This document shows positions 24,301 through 30,420 of a stretch of DNA of 32,331 bases, piece after piece. The notes beneath the pieces were generated by a model. It was not told where the DNA came from. It did not search any database and saw nothing but the letters and a program-made list of their open reading frames with translations. The translations under genes were made by a program, and so were the position numbers. Origin of the DNA: a virus; IMG/VR virus record IMGVR_UViG_3300009183_000239, positions 1 through 32,331 of that record. One strand, written 5' to 3'. The stretch's first letter is position 1; each line of letters opens with the position of its first letter.

Positions 24301-24879
24301 AGAAGCGGATGCTACGTAAGATGCGCCAGCAATATTAAATGAGCCTGTACCAGTAAAAGTAGATGAGTTAATACCTAATTCAGCATAGTTAGATCCTGCT
24401 GTGCCCGCATCATTAGACACATTAAAGTTAGATGAAGCGTTTGTAGCCGTGCTTTTATTTTGAACAACAACTTGGTTATAGCCAGCGACAGTAGATGCAA
24501 AAGATCCAACAATGCCTGTATCAGCATAACCTAATACTTCACCAATAGTTGCAACGCCATTAGCATCGTAGTTAATAGATTTTTCAGCAGGATATGTACA
24601 AAATACAAATTTAGCATTACTAGCAAATGAGATAGGAGATGTAGTGCCAGCTGAGTTTGATAGAACTGTAGTACGAGCTAAAGTACCAGCACCTACAGTA
24701 CCAATACCTACTTCCCAATCATATACAGTCGGATCATAGATTGTGTAGAAAGTAGTGTTGCCGTTACCAATAGCTGTAGAAAAGGTTTGATACCCCGCAA
24801 CTGCACCTGTAAGGGTAAGCGTGCCTGTCCCACTAGTTATGGACGTTTCCTGTACTCTGTCTGCGACTACAAGAGCCAT
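21370..24879 (-). CDS. Large tail fibre-like protein with RMRID...GNVGIGT repeats
   Basis: The product has 1169 residues. The start (MALVVADRVQETSITSGTGT, then LTLTGAVAGYQTF) is the familiar N-terminus of many phage fibre proteins. Residues about 350-480 have GGTG / GQVL linker modules shared with the 661-residue fibre. From about 525 the repeat is E-K/R-M-R-I-D-x-x-G-N-V-G-I-G-T-x-x-P-x-x-K-L. It includes two long copies with a period of 136 residues (408 nt; the markers at 22790 and 23198 coincide) and shorter spacings after that. The last 100 residues (SKGDVRAAPINSKTSAYVLV ... TLLCIVGGATPTFACTGAGL) form a C-terminal domain common in fibres. No S74 self-cleaving chaperone is present. Receptor recognition is the likely role. 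Confidence 0.8.
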   Translation of the reverse strand: MALVVADRVQETSITSGTGTLTLTGAVAGYQTFSTAIGNGNTTFYTIYDPTVYDWEVGIGTVGAGTLARTTVLSNSAGTTSPISFASNAKFVFCTYPAEKSINYDANGVATIGEVLGYADTGIVGSFASTVAGYNQVVVQNKSTATNASSNFNVSNDAGTAGSNYAELGINSSTFTGTGSFNIAGASYVASASTDLTLGTYGAYSIHFVTNSNTTDAMTIYNNGGVSLGTFGNPGINNIAASKFVPGYTGVTSAAGTTVLTADSNYYQNLLGSTTQTFQLPDATTLLVGTTFIFDNNSSGTLTVVDNASGPIETIAGGAASFVYLYNNSTVAGSWNKHSFLPASYDFNATTANFGTATITNALWNGTTIATGYGGTGLTSFAAANNALYSTSSSALAAGTLPVAAGGTAATTFTANGVIYGNGTSALGVTAAGTTGQVLLANTSGAPTWGSVPSTGAVTSFQTSLSGLTPSTATTGAVTLAGTLGVTSGGTGTATAFTAGSVVFAGTSGTYSQDNANFFWDDTNNRLGIGTAAPATRITINNNTVLPSAGAITGTNLWQVGADTTVNAALFDSFAGANQILVRRSQGTSASPTALTANLSMVQLEGYGYGATGYSSASRIGFRLRAAENWTDTAQGTEFGFFTTTSGTTTTSEKMRIDNAGNVGIGTTAPTTKLTLSANTALPSAGAITGTNLWQVGADTTNNDILLDAFGGINRINFRRASGTSAAPTALASGNNMAIINGFGYGATGYSSAGRVGINFQASEAWTDTAQGTQILFSTTTNGAAASAERMRIDNAGNVGIGTSSPGAKLTIAGEVSAGQIAGRYFGFGTTGFSFDSTTVNYYGITYTQPTSPSTTYNTVLSAFDNIKFTTAATERMRIDNSGNVGIGTSSPTSKLQVAGSGFFTSRSVPTTGVGIEIYSDGSTYGQLTSYNRTSSTYIASLYDASYHAWQISGAEKMRIDTSGNVGIGTSSPDAKLEVTVGDNGGINIEQSGASQTGYLTFRDSDGGLDGRVSYDHATNAMRFTTATTERMRIFSSGGVSIGNTTDPGAGNLTVTGKISDSKGDVRAAPINSKTSAYVLVAGDAGQTISITTGGVTVNASVLSAGDMVSIFNNSGSSQTITQGASVTLRLSGTASTGNRTLAQYGVATLLCIVGGATPTFACTGAGLS
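22490..22893 (-). repeat. 136-residue fibre repeat, second copy (approximate bounds)
   Basis: The encoded block opens NVGIGTTAPTTKLTLSANTA and contains LPSAGAITGTNLWQVGADTT and GFGYGATGYSSAGRVG. It repeats at 408 nt upstream in the coding direction. The bounds are set by the RMRID-GNVGIGT junctions and are accurate to about 10 nt. Confidence 0.75.
22894..23304 (-). repeat. 136-residue fibre repeat, first copy (approximate bounds)
   Basis: The block opens RLGIGTAAPATRITINNNTV and contains LPSAGAITGTNLWQVGADTT and GYGYGATGYSSASRIG. The shared 20-residue core LPSAGAITGTNLWQVGADTT is identical in both copies, while flanking segments differ. Confidence 0.75.
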
Positions 24880-24889
24880 TTAGGACTCC

Positions 24890-25501
24890 TTAGCTTGTTG
24901 CTGTTGTTGAGTATGTAACTGCTACTGTATCGCCTGCCGTTGTAATTTTAGCTACAGCGAATGCACCTGCTGAATACAATACACCGCCTGTATTACTTTG
25001 TGTATCTACAGCACCAGAACCTGTGACTAAGAAACATCCACTTACTGTACCACCAATACCTGTAATCGTGTATGTAATAGCTGACGCTGTACATGTTGTT
25101 ACGTTAGTAGGTGTCGATCCCGCTGATGTTGCCGCTGCAAATACTGCTGTACCACGTACTGGTGATCCACTTACTGTGTATGCTGTAAATTCAGTCCAAC
25201 CTGCATGTGATGTCATTGTATCTGAACCAGTACCAAATGTTGGAGTAGCTCCATCAATTAAACCTAGGAAAGGACCTACGGTTGTGTATGTACCAGATGT
25301 ACGAAGTAGTGTATTGAACATAAGCTCTTTACCTACTGCATTTACTAAGTTAGGAAATCTTTCTTCCCATTTTAAATTACCATCTTTGTCGCGGCATGCT
25401 ACATGGTAATGTCCATGGACACCTAATATTTCGTTAGCTTGGGCTCCGGCATTTAATGTGATAGTAGCATTATCACCGAATCCGTTCGTTTCTTTATGCA
25501 T
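24890..25501 (-). CDS. Conserved phage structural protein (C-R-D-K-D-G-N-x-K-W type)
   Basis: The product has 203 residues. The family mark is HYHVACRDKDGNLKWEERFP, then NLVNAVGKELMFNTLL, followed by a GLIDG strand and DTMTSHAGWTEF. I know this order from virion proteins of many tailed phages, where it lies beside the fibre or connector genes; a precise role is not established. The C-terminal third (TASAITYTITGIGGTVSGCF, then LYSAGAFAVAKITTAGDT) is a beta domain of the kind that trimerises. No membrane segment. It starts with TTAAGGAGAAATC as a strong ribosome-binding site and lies 10 nt before the 1169-residue fibre. Confidence 0.65.
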   Translation of the reverse strand: MHKETNGFGDNATITLNAGAQANEILGVHGHYHVACRDKDGNLKWEERFPNLVNAVGKELMFNTLLRTSGTYTTVGPFLGLIDGATPTFGTGSDTMTSHAGWTEFTAYTVSGSPVRGTAVFAAATSAGSTPTNVTTCTASAITYTITGIGGTVSGCFLVTGSGAVDTQSNTGGVLYSAGAFAVAKITTAGDTVAVTYSTTATS

Positions 25502-25510
25502 GATTTCTCC

Positions 25511-25936
25511 TTAATTAATTCGTAATACAGCAGTGGTTGAAGTGTCTGCTGGAAATTCTATTGTAAATGTTGTAGACGCTGTTTTTTGCCCACCAAAACT
25601 TAATACTGCAACTGATGCGTTTGTAGTGCTATTATATATCAAGGCGCCAGCTGCGGTAAAACTTGCAGGGTTCCAAGTTACATTAGCAAACGTAACATAA
25701 GCTGTATTATTACTAGGATCACTACCTATTGTAGGGACTAATGGTTTCCCCCCCGCTATGTAGCCCGTACCTGTAATTTCATTTTGCGTTGTATATGCAG
25801 TTGTTTCGCTATTAATAGTAGATAGCGCATCGTACAAAGCTATTTTATATGTATAAGGAGACCCAGCATTAAAATTAACTAAACCCTTTAATAAGTCTAG
25901 TTTAAACGTTGTGGTCTGTGCTTGTCCTAAAATCAT
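25511..25936 (-). CDS. Conserved phage structural protein (K-I-A-L-Y-D type)
   Basis: The product has 141 residues. It reads FKLDLLKGLVNF, then YTYKIALYDALSTINSETTA, YTTQNEITGTGYIAGGKPL, VTWNPASFTAAGALIYN and TFTIEFPADTS. This pattern, with Y-K-I-A-L-Y near residue 29, E-I-x-G-T-G-Y-x-x-G-G and a terminal F-P-x-D, is one I recognise from small virion proteins of many phages, found next to the adaptor and the tail genes. All-beta by appearance. Its start overlaps the adaptor stop by ATGA. Role in the virion is not known. Confidence 0.65.
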   Translation of the reverse strand: MILGQAQTTTFKLDLLKGLVNFNAGSPYTYKIALYDALSTINSETTAYTTQNEITGTGYIAGGKPLVPTIGSDPSNNTAYVTFANVTWNPASFTAAGALIYNSTTNASVAVLSFGGQKTASTTFTIEFPADTSTTAVLRIN

Positions 25937-26574
25937 TGAACTGGGTACCTTACTTGTCCGCTTCTATAAGCATCTTGTCTATCTTTACCATCACCTAATT
26001 GTTTGAGTAAGAACATTGCTTCATCGTATCGTTTTTGATATTGTGCAATCACATCAGCCTCACCCTTCATATAGGTATAAGCTTCTAGTAATGAGCCATA
26101 AAGTAAAGTAGAACTAAAATTATCACCTAACCAAGTTTGGCCGCCTACTACCGTAGTAATAGACTCAGGATAATAAAAATAATGTAGCTCGACATCATAA
26201 CTATCATCAGGTGTTGGACCTACTATAAATGTACTATTATCAAATACCGCATAGTACTGAGGCACACCATAAAAATCTGAATCTGTGTCAGGGAACGATT
26301 GTCTAATAAAGTTCACATCTTTGTTGAGTAAATATAAATACTCATTGTCCGCATTAATTACAGCTAAGCTGAACGTAGATAACCAACCAGTCGGTATAGC
26401 TAAATATTTATTACCTGCAGTTAATGATCCCGTTACATTTTTACGTAGCGCAGGAAGCTGTACTGTATTATAGATCCTTTGTTCAGCCTGAGTAATAAAC
26501 GTATCAATATTCTCAGTAGTAAACTGATCTTCTACATAGCTTTGTATCTCTGCAACTAACTGAGTGTAGTTCAT
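25933..26574 (-). CDS. Head-tail adaptor / connector candidate (SU10 adaptor-like)
   Basis: The product has 213 residues. The sequence pattern is QAEQRIYNTVQLPALRKNVT, then LAIPTGWLSTFSLAVI, YLLNKDVNFIRQSFPDTDSD, GVPQYYAVFDN and LLYGSLLEAYTYMKGEADVI. The order (ae-rI, P-x-x-R, P-x-x-L/W, kD-x-x-F-I-x-x-x-P, G-x-P-x-Y-Y-a, then an alpha-helical end with LLYgxLxEAYxYmKGE) is what I know from the phage SU10 adaptor family, a ring between portal and tail. Length is normal. It lies among structural genes, consistent with a connector ring. It has ATGA overlap with the downstream 141-residue gene. Confidence 0.7.
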   Translation of the reverse strand: MNYTQLVAEIQSYVEDQFTTENIDTFITQAEQRIYNTVQLPALRKNVTGSLTAGNKYLAIPTGWLSTFSLAVINADNEYLYLLNKDVNFIRQSFPDTDSDFYGVPQYYAVFDNSTFIVGPTPDDSYDVELHYFYYPESITTVVGGQTWLGDNFSSTLLYGSLLEAYTYMKGEADVIAQYQKRYDEAMFLLKQLGDGKDRQDAYRSGQVRYPVQ

Positions 26575-26577
26575 TTA

Positions 26578-26928
26578 TTACGCCATCGGGCCTCTTGTTT
26601 TGATGCCCTTAGTTGCCGCACCATAACCACGCATAGTTTTTTCGCCGTTTCTATTAATTACTTTAGATCCAGGATCACCAGCGCTTACGCGAGGTGTACC
26701 TGTATTACGACCAAGTTGTTGAGCCTTTAATTTATTAGGATCTTGACTAAAGTGTATATCTGTACTTGCTGGATTAGGCATCGGTTGTTTATATACACCA
26801 ATATCGCTGCCAGTACCACCTGATGGATATTTAAATCCAGTATATTCACTTGCGTCTTTATTTTCTTTAGCGTGACCTAGTGGAAATGATCCCGCTGGTG
26901 TTGGTTTTGGAAAGTCATTCTTAGCCAT
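26578..26928 (-). CDS. Small phage protein ending GAATKGIKTRGPMA
   Basis: The chosen start is the ATG at 26928 after AGGGGATAATATT, giving 116 residues. An in-frame ATG at 26970 would overlap the preceding gene and lacks a good ribosome-binding site. The sequence is hydrophilic, Pro/Gly/Asn-rich and probably disordered: PKPTPAGSFPLGHAKENKDA, then YPSGGTGSDIGVYKQPMPNP. It ends MRGYGAATKGIKTRGPMA, a Gly-x-x-T-K/R-G basic end related to those of neighbouring small proteins. I have seen this ending on small proteins in many phage genomes, with function unknown. Probable minor virion component. Confidence 0.6.
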   Translation of the reverse strand: MAKNDFPKPTPAGSFPLGHAKENKDASEYTGFKYPSGGTGSDIGVYKQPMPNPASTDIHFSQDPNKLKAQQLGRNTGTPRVSAGDPGSKVINRNGEKTMRGYGAATKGIKTRGPMA

Positions 26929-26932
26929 AATA

Positions 26933-27127
26933 TTATCCCCTTTTTTGTGCTGCAACTTTAGCCATACCACGACCCATAGTTTTCATGTCGATGTTCTTTT
27001 TACCGCCTTTAGAACCTGCATGTTTTGGGCCTTTTTTGATACCTACTGAAGCGCCGTCGTTACCTAAGTTTTTACCCTTAGTTTTACCTTGTTTAGTAAT
27101 TCCGTCTGCTGCTGATCTGAATGCCAT
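26933..27127 (-). CDS. Small basic Lys/Gly-rich protein (64 aa)
   Basis: The product has 64 residues and is strongly basic. It starts MAFRSAADGITKQGKTKGKN, carrying at its N-terminus the QGKTKGK element that ends the protein at 30890-31369. The middle is KKGPKHAGSKGGKKN and the end TMGRGMAKVAAQKRG. No fold is predicted by eye; it is probably disordered and nucleic-acid binding. Its ribosome-binding site (ATAAGGAGAAGTAAA) is strong. The role, perhaps packaged DNA binding or a scaffold factor, is not established. Confidence 0.6.
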   Translation of the reverse strand: MAFRSAADGITKQGKTKGKNLGNDGASVGIKKGPKHAGSKGGKKNIDMKTMGRGMAKVAAQKRG

Positions 27128-27138
27128 TTTACTTCTCC

Positions 27139-27567
27139 TTATGTTGTTGATACTGTTACTATGCCCACATTACCTATTCCTACTAGACTATTAGGCGTTA
27201 ATCCAGCATCGTTTGCTCTTGATCCCCCTACAGGATTCCAGCCCCATTCTATAACTCGGCTACCTAATAGTGGTACACCTGTTTCACTTTGTAATGGGCC
27301 TGTTTGTACAATAGTTTGTAGTCCATTTAAACCTGATTGGTAATATCCTAAGTCAGGCCTTGGATTTCTTACTGCTTGCGGATCGTTCACTGGGTATAAA
27401 CCTAGTGATAACTGCGGTTGATCCGGTTCCCAGCATTCTTGACATACCAGTATATTAACATTTTTTGTCTTAATAACTAAGCGTCTTAGCTGACTTAGTT
27501 TAAACCTATACCCACAACGATCACATTGTGATATGGCATTTTTACCGCTTGAGTACTTAATTGGCAT
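27139..27567 (-). CDS. Zinc-ribbon virion protein (C-x2-C ... C-x2-C)
   Basis: The product has 142 residues. Residues 15-46 hold CDRCGYRF, a basic hinge (SQLRRLVIKTKNVNI) and CQECW, which is a four-Cys zinc ribbon. It continues EPDQPQLSLGLYPVNDPQAV, then RNPRPDLGY, a segment I recognise from phage structural proteins with this ribbon. The C-terminal half is Gly/Asn/Pro-rich. A zinc site in a virion protein can stabilise a ring or bind DNA. It shares a TAATG with the upstream 130-residue gene. Domain call is good, role inferred. Confidence 0.65.
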   Translation of the reverse strand: MPIKYSSGKNAISQCDRCGYRFKLSQLRRLVIKTKNVNILVCQECWEPDQPQLSLGLYPVNDPQAVRNPRPDLGYYQSGLNGLQTIVQTGPLQSETGVPLLGSRVIEWGWNPVGGSRANDAGLTPNSLVGIGNVGIVTVSTT

Positions 27568-27959
27568 TAAACAAACCTACCTTTGGTCTTACCCTTCTTC
27601 TCAATGCCATGACCACGAACTTTAGGGGCAGAAGCTTTTTTAACTTTGCCACCTTTTTTAAAAGGAATTTCATATGTAACGCTGCCTTCATTAACACCTT
27701 TAGCATCACCACCTAAACTGGCTCTTAGTTTATGTTTGTTTTCAAATTCTTTAGAATAAGTAACGTCGCCACGATCAATACCAGCATCTTTAAAACCTTT
27801 GCCTTTAGCATAGTGTCCTGATGCACCAATCTCGATGCTTGACGATTTATCAATAGGGTGTACATACCCTAATCTTCCGCCTACCGAAGTAACATCATCT
27901 GCCCTTGTTCCCCCAGCATTTAAGTTTAATCGTTTAATTATTTCCGCAGCATCAGCCAT
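27567..27959 (-). CDS. Beta-strand-rich protein ending in GKTKGRFV
   Basis: The product has 130 residues. Residues about 26-100 alternate polar and non-polar strands (GGRLGYVHPIDKSSSIEIGA, then KHKLRASLGGDA and GSVTYEIPF), as in a small beta-barrel or hairpin sheet. A Gly-Gly-Lys hinge (FKKGGKVKKAS) leads to a basic end, KVRGHGIEKKGKTKGRFV. That end matches those of the proteins at 30421-30879 and 30890-31369, so a modular C-terminal tag was added to unlike bodies. Function unknown; probably a minor virion protein. Confidence 0.6.
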   Translation of the reverse strand: MADAAEIIKRLNLNAGGTRADDVTSVGGRLGYVHPIDKSSSIEIGASGHYAKGKGFKDAGIDRGDVTYSKEFENKHKLRASLGGDAKGVNEGSVTYEIPFKKGGKVKKASAPKVRGHGIEKKGKTKGRFV

Positions 27960-27969
27960 TTAAAACCCT

Positions 27970-28914
27970 TTACATGTAGTAGAACGAATCTCTAGGTACA
28001 AACCTAATAGACGCTTTTTCTCTATCCTCATCTGCTGCTAATTGGAACGCTTCTTCGTATTCAGATTTTAAAAATGCAATTCTATTAGGATCAACACTAG
28101 GTAACTTAATACTTAAATATGAAGCTAACCCTGCAACCATGCAAGGAATAAATCTAAACGGAATATCTTGCACGTTAACACCATTGCCTGCGTCTTGAAT
28201 ACGTCTCATTCTATAATATACAAATGTGTACAAATTGCTTTGTTCTGGCGCTGGCCATACATTAATTGTAGGTAAATTTTGTACGTAGATTCTATCACCA
28301 ATTGTGTGAGTGGCTAGTGTAGTATTATTTACGGCTCTAATACATCCTGTGATATCGTTACCATCAACGCCACCATATTGAATAGTCTCGGTACCAATTT
28401 TAATAAAGCCAAACTGCGCTAAACCTACAGTTGAAGTTAAAGTTATTGTTTGTGGGTTTGCAGCTGTCGATGCTGTAGCAGTTAATGTTTCATCTAATAA
28501 AATATCTGTTGGGTTTTCTTGGCCACTTTGTCTATTAATCCATACTTGGATTGGACGTCCTGTAGCATTCTTATTAGGTATTGTAATATAGGTCGATTCG
28601 CTAATACGGTTAATATTAATATCTTGTTGGTTTGCTCCAGTTTGAGTACGTGTCACCATGTCTAATAAATCAATTGTATCAACAGGCAAAGCATACATAA
28701 TTTGGTTTTGGTTTAACAAAATTTGACCAGGTTCTACGGTCCAAAGATTAATGCCTCGATTAGCCCACTCAATTGTCATTAAGTTTAAAGAGCGACGAGC
28801 TGTTCTTAAATCATAGCCCGTACGAAGTTCTTGGCCACAACGTTCGAACGCGTCTTCAACTAAGTTATTTAAATCTAAATTAAAACTTGTCTGCCCTGTG
28901 GTTCTATCAACCAT
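27970..28914 (-). CDS. Connector/tail protein candidate (AFERCG...EWANRGINLW type)
   Basis: The product has 314 residues. It has NLVEDAFERCGQELRTGYDL, then RRSLNLMTIEWANRGINLWT, LPVDTIDLLDMVTR, YITIPNKNATGRPIQVWI, WPAPEQSNLYTFVYYRMRRI and IPFRFIPCMVAGLASYLSIK, a motif order I know from a podovirus structural family often placed as head-tail connector or gp11-like tail protein. Between residues about 140 and 215 there is an inserted beta segment (ITLTSTVGLAQFGFIKIGT) that is absent from the shortest relatives I recall. The end (FLKSEYEEAFQLAADEDREK) is helical. It probably assembles at the neck, alongside the adaptor at 25933-26574. Confidence 0.65.
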   Translation of the reverse strand: MVDRTTGQTSFNLDLNNLVEDAFERCGQELRTGYDLRTARRSLNLMTIEWANRGINLWTVEPGQILLNQNQIMYALPVDTIDLLDMVTRTQTGANQQDININRISESTYITIPNKNATGRPIQVWINRQSGQENPTDILLDETLTATASTAANPQTITLTSTVGLAQFGFIKIGTETIQYGGVDGNDITGCIRAVNNTTLATHTIGDRIYVQNLPTINVWPAPEQSNLYTFVYYRMRRIQDAGNGVNVQDIPFRFIPCMVAGLASYLSIKLPSVDPNRIAFLKSEYEEAFQLAADEDREKASIRFVPRDSFYYM

Positions 28915-28916
28915 TA

Positions 28917-29072
28917 TTAATCGCCTTCTTTAATGAGTTCTGCTTCTACTGGTTTTTGTTTAGCAGCGTCTTGTAGTGCTACTATTAATTGATGAACTTC
29001 TTGAAATGGCTTAGTGCCCAAATAGCCTAAAATTGCATTTGCTAATTCAATTGATATTGTAAGTTCTTTCAT
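28917..29072 (-). CDS. 51-residue phage protein (L-G-Y-L-G-T-K-P-F-x-E-V type)
   Basis: The ORF encodes MKELTISIELANAILGYLGT, then KPFQEVHQLIVALQDAAKQK, and ends ELIKEGD. It is shorter than 60 codons and easily missed. Its ATG overlaps the stop of the gene at 29069-29347 in ATGA, and it ends 2 nt before the next ATG, so it completely fills the space between two genes. The pattern N-A-I-L-x-Y-L-G-x-x-P-x-x-E-V-x-x-L-I is one I know from tiny proteins beside structural genes in many phages. Helical; probably part of a multimer. Role unknown. Confidence 0.75.
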   Translation of the reverse strand: MKELTISIELANAILGYLGTKPFQEVHQLIVALQDAAKQKPVEAELIKEGD

Positions 29073-29347
29073 ATATTACCTTTCTTTGTTTTTGCAGCTA
29101 ACTTAAACGCCTTAGCCGTTGGCGCACCTTTAGAACCAGGTTTTCTCATTTTTTCACCTGATCCTGCAGCAATTCTTTTTTGTTTAGCGTGTATATTTGC
29201 ATAAAGTCCTACTGGTCCACCTTCTTTAAATTGAGTAAAATCTGTGTTGTCACGACGTTTTTTAACCACGCCTTTAGGCATTTTATCAGGCATAGCGCCT
29301 GGTATTTTAGATTCTTTAATAGCTCCCATGCCTCTACTTGGTCTCAT
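29069..29347 (-). CDS. Small basic phage protein (GLYANIHAKQKRIAAGSGEKM type)
   Basis: The product has 92 residues. A characteristic block, VGLYANIHAKQKRIAAGSGE, is followed by KMRKPGSKGAPTAKAFKLAA. I recognise this block from small proteins of T4-like cyanophages and other marine phages. The block is preceded by FKEGGPVG, a variant of the Gly-Gly motif seen in the larger virion proteins. Strongly basic overall, with no enzyme signature. Sits between the Gln-Gly-Gly-Lys repeat gene (1-nt overlap) and the 51-residue gene (ATGA overlap). Probably a virion or DNA-associated component. Confidence 0.65.
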   Translation of the reverse strand: MRPSRGMGAIKESKIPGAMPDKMPKGVVKKRRDNTDFTQFKEGGPVGLYANIHAKQKRIAAGSGEKMRKPGSKGAPTAKAFKLAAKTKKGNI

Positions 29348-30027
29348 TATGATTTCCTTAACGCTGCTAAGCCACCTGCGCGCATAGCTTGGAAACTACC
29401 TGGTGGTGGCGCTGTTGGTGTTGGTGGGGGCACAATCGGCGTTGGAGTTGGAGTTGGCGCCGTTGGCGTTATGGGTGTTGGTATGATTGGTTTTGGGGTC
29501 GTTGGTTGTGTTTGTTGGAACCTAGGTTGGAAGTATGAACTTAACACATCTCTATTACCGCCAGCAACTTGCTGCATAACACTTAATGGTATTGGATTAT
29601 ATCTTCCCGCCATTGTTCCGCCTGTAAATGTTTGGGTTGCTGGATCATATTGAAAGCTTGTACCTGCGTCTGTAGCAGATCTATAATTTTGTTGATCTAA
29701 ATAACTTTGTAAGCCTGAATCAAATCCATAACTAGCATAAGGACTTTGATAGTGTGATGGGAGAGGCATATTTCCTTTACCGCCTTGTGGTGGAATGCCA
29801 CCGCCTTTACCGCCTTGAGATGGAACTGGTTTTGGATAAATTGTGCCACCGCCTTTACCGCCTGGCATAGGAATGTTTCTTGGGTTTCTTGGGTTAAATA
29901 TTGTACCCGGAGCAGCTGGCTTGCCCCCTTGTAATGGAACTTGGCCCGGTCTATTTGGTTGTTGAACTCCGCCTTTACCGCCTTGTGGTGGAAGTGTTGA
30001 TCCTGGTTTTGCTGCGCCCATACCCAT
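29347..30027 (-). CDS. Disordered protein with P-x-QGGKGG repeats and Pro-Thr stalk
   Basis: The product has 226 residues. Residues 10-90 contain five GGK elements in a Pro-rich background (PPQGGKGG, PLQGGKPA, PMPGGKGG, PSQGGKGG and PPQGGKGN). Residues 90-160 are a Tyr/Gln-rich segment (SYGFDSGLQSYLDQQNYR). Residues 165-205 are Pro/Thr-only (TPTAPTPTPTPIVPPPTPTA). The end is SFQAMRAGGLAALRKS. Nothing suggests a globular enzyme. Pro-Thr stalks are typical of cell-surface linkers and the GGK elements may be binding or processing sites; both are inference. It overlaps its downstream neighbour by one base. Codon usage looks the same as in adjacent genes. Confidence 0.6.
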   Translation of the reverse strand: MGMGAAKPGSTLPPQGGKGGVQQPNRPGQVPLQGGKPAAPGTIFNPRNPRNIPMPGGKGGGTIYPKPVPSQGGKGGGIPPQGGKGNMPLPSHYQSPYASYGFDSGLQSYLDQQNYRSATDAGTSFQYDPATQTFTGGTMAGRYNPIPLSVMQQVAGGNRDVLSSYFQPRFQQTQPTTPKPIIPTPITPTAPTPTPTPIVPPPTPTAPPPGSFQAMRAGGLAALRKS

Positions 30028-30028
30028 A

Positions 30029-30418
30029 CTATATCTCCTTGTACATTTGTACTTGCGTACATCTATATCCTATATCGTTTAAAAAACTTTTAGTCCAGCC
30101 GGGGCGTCCTGATAAAGTGACAACTTCACAGCCTTGACTTTTTGCCCATTCAATAATACCTGGTTCCATATCTTGCAGTTCTTTTATATCACCACCAGCT
30201 AGGAAAAAATGTATTACTTTCTTCTTCGGATAATCTACAATTTGCGTTACAACAGCTGAGTTTTTACCCGGCCAAAATTGCGCATTACCATTTACTATAT
30301 CATTAAAAACATCGTTTATATCAAACGTGCCATGAGCATAATCTAGAGCATCCTCTAACCATTGTTCACAGCGTTTAAATTCTTCAACCCAGTCGTATCG
30401 ACTATAATCTACTGGCAT
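30029..30418 (-). CDS. Acetyltransferase-like (GNAT-fold) protein, copy 2
   Basis: The product has 129 residues. After a helical start (WVEEFKRCEQWLEDALDYAH), the core reads NAQFWPGKNSAVVTQIVDYP, then KKVIHFFLAGGDIKELQDME, IIEWAKSQGCEVVTLSGRPG and WTKSFLNDIGY. The order (strand ending A-G-G, helix, W-A-x-S-x-G-C, V-x-x-L-S-G-R-x-G-W) is the C-terminal GNAT half as found in a small phage family that I know from Mu-like and podovirus genomes. It shares layout with 9775-10188. A complete acetyl-CoA loop is uncertain. Being located among virion-type genes, a structural use of the fold is plausible. Confidence 0.6.
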   Translation of the reverse strand: MPVDYSRYDWVEEFKRCEQWLEDALDYAHGTFDINDVFNDIVNGNAQFWPGKNSAVVTQIVDYPKKKVIHFFLAGGDIKELQDMEPGIIEWAKSQGCEVVTLSGRPGWTKSFLNDIGYRCTQVQMYKEI

Positions 30419-30420
30419 TT

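Noticed and set aside
30385-30410. Second T7-promoter-like match (GATACGACT on the minus strand)
   Set aside because: Only the first part matches; the rest is unrelated, and it encodes the conserved start of the acetyltransferase-like protein.
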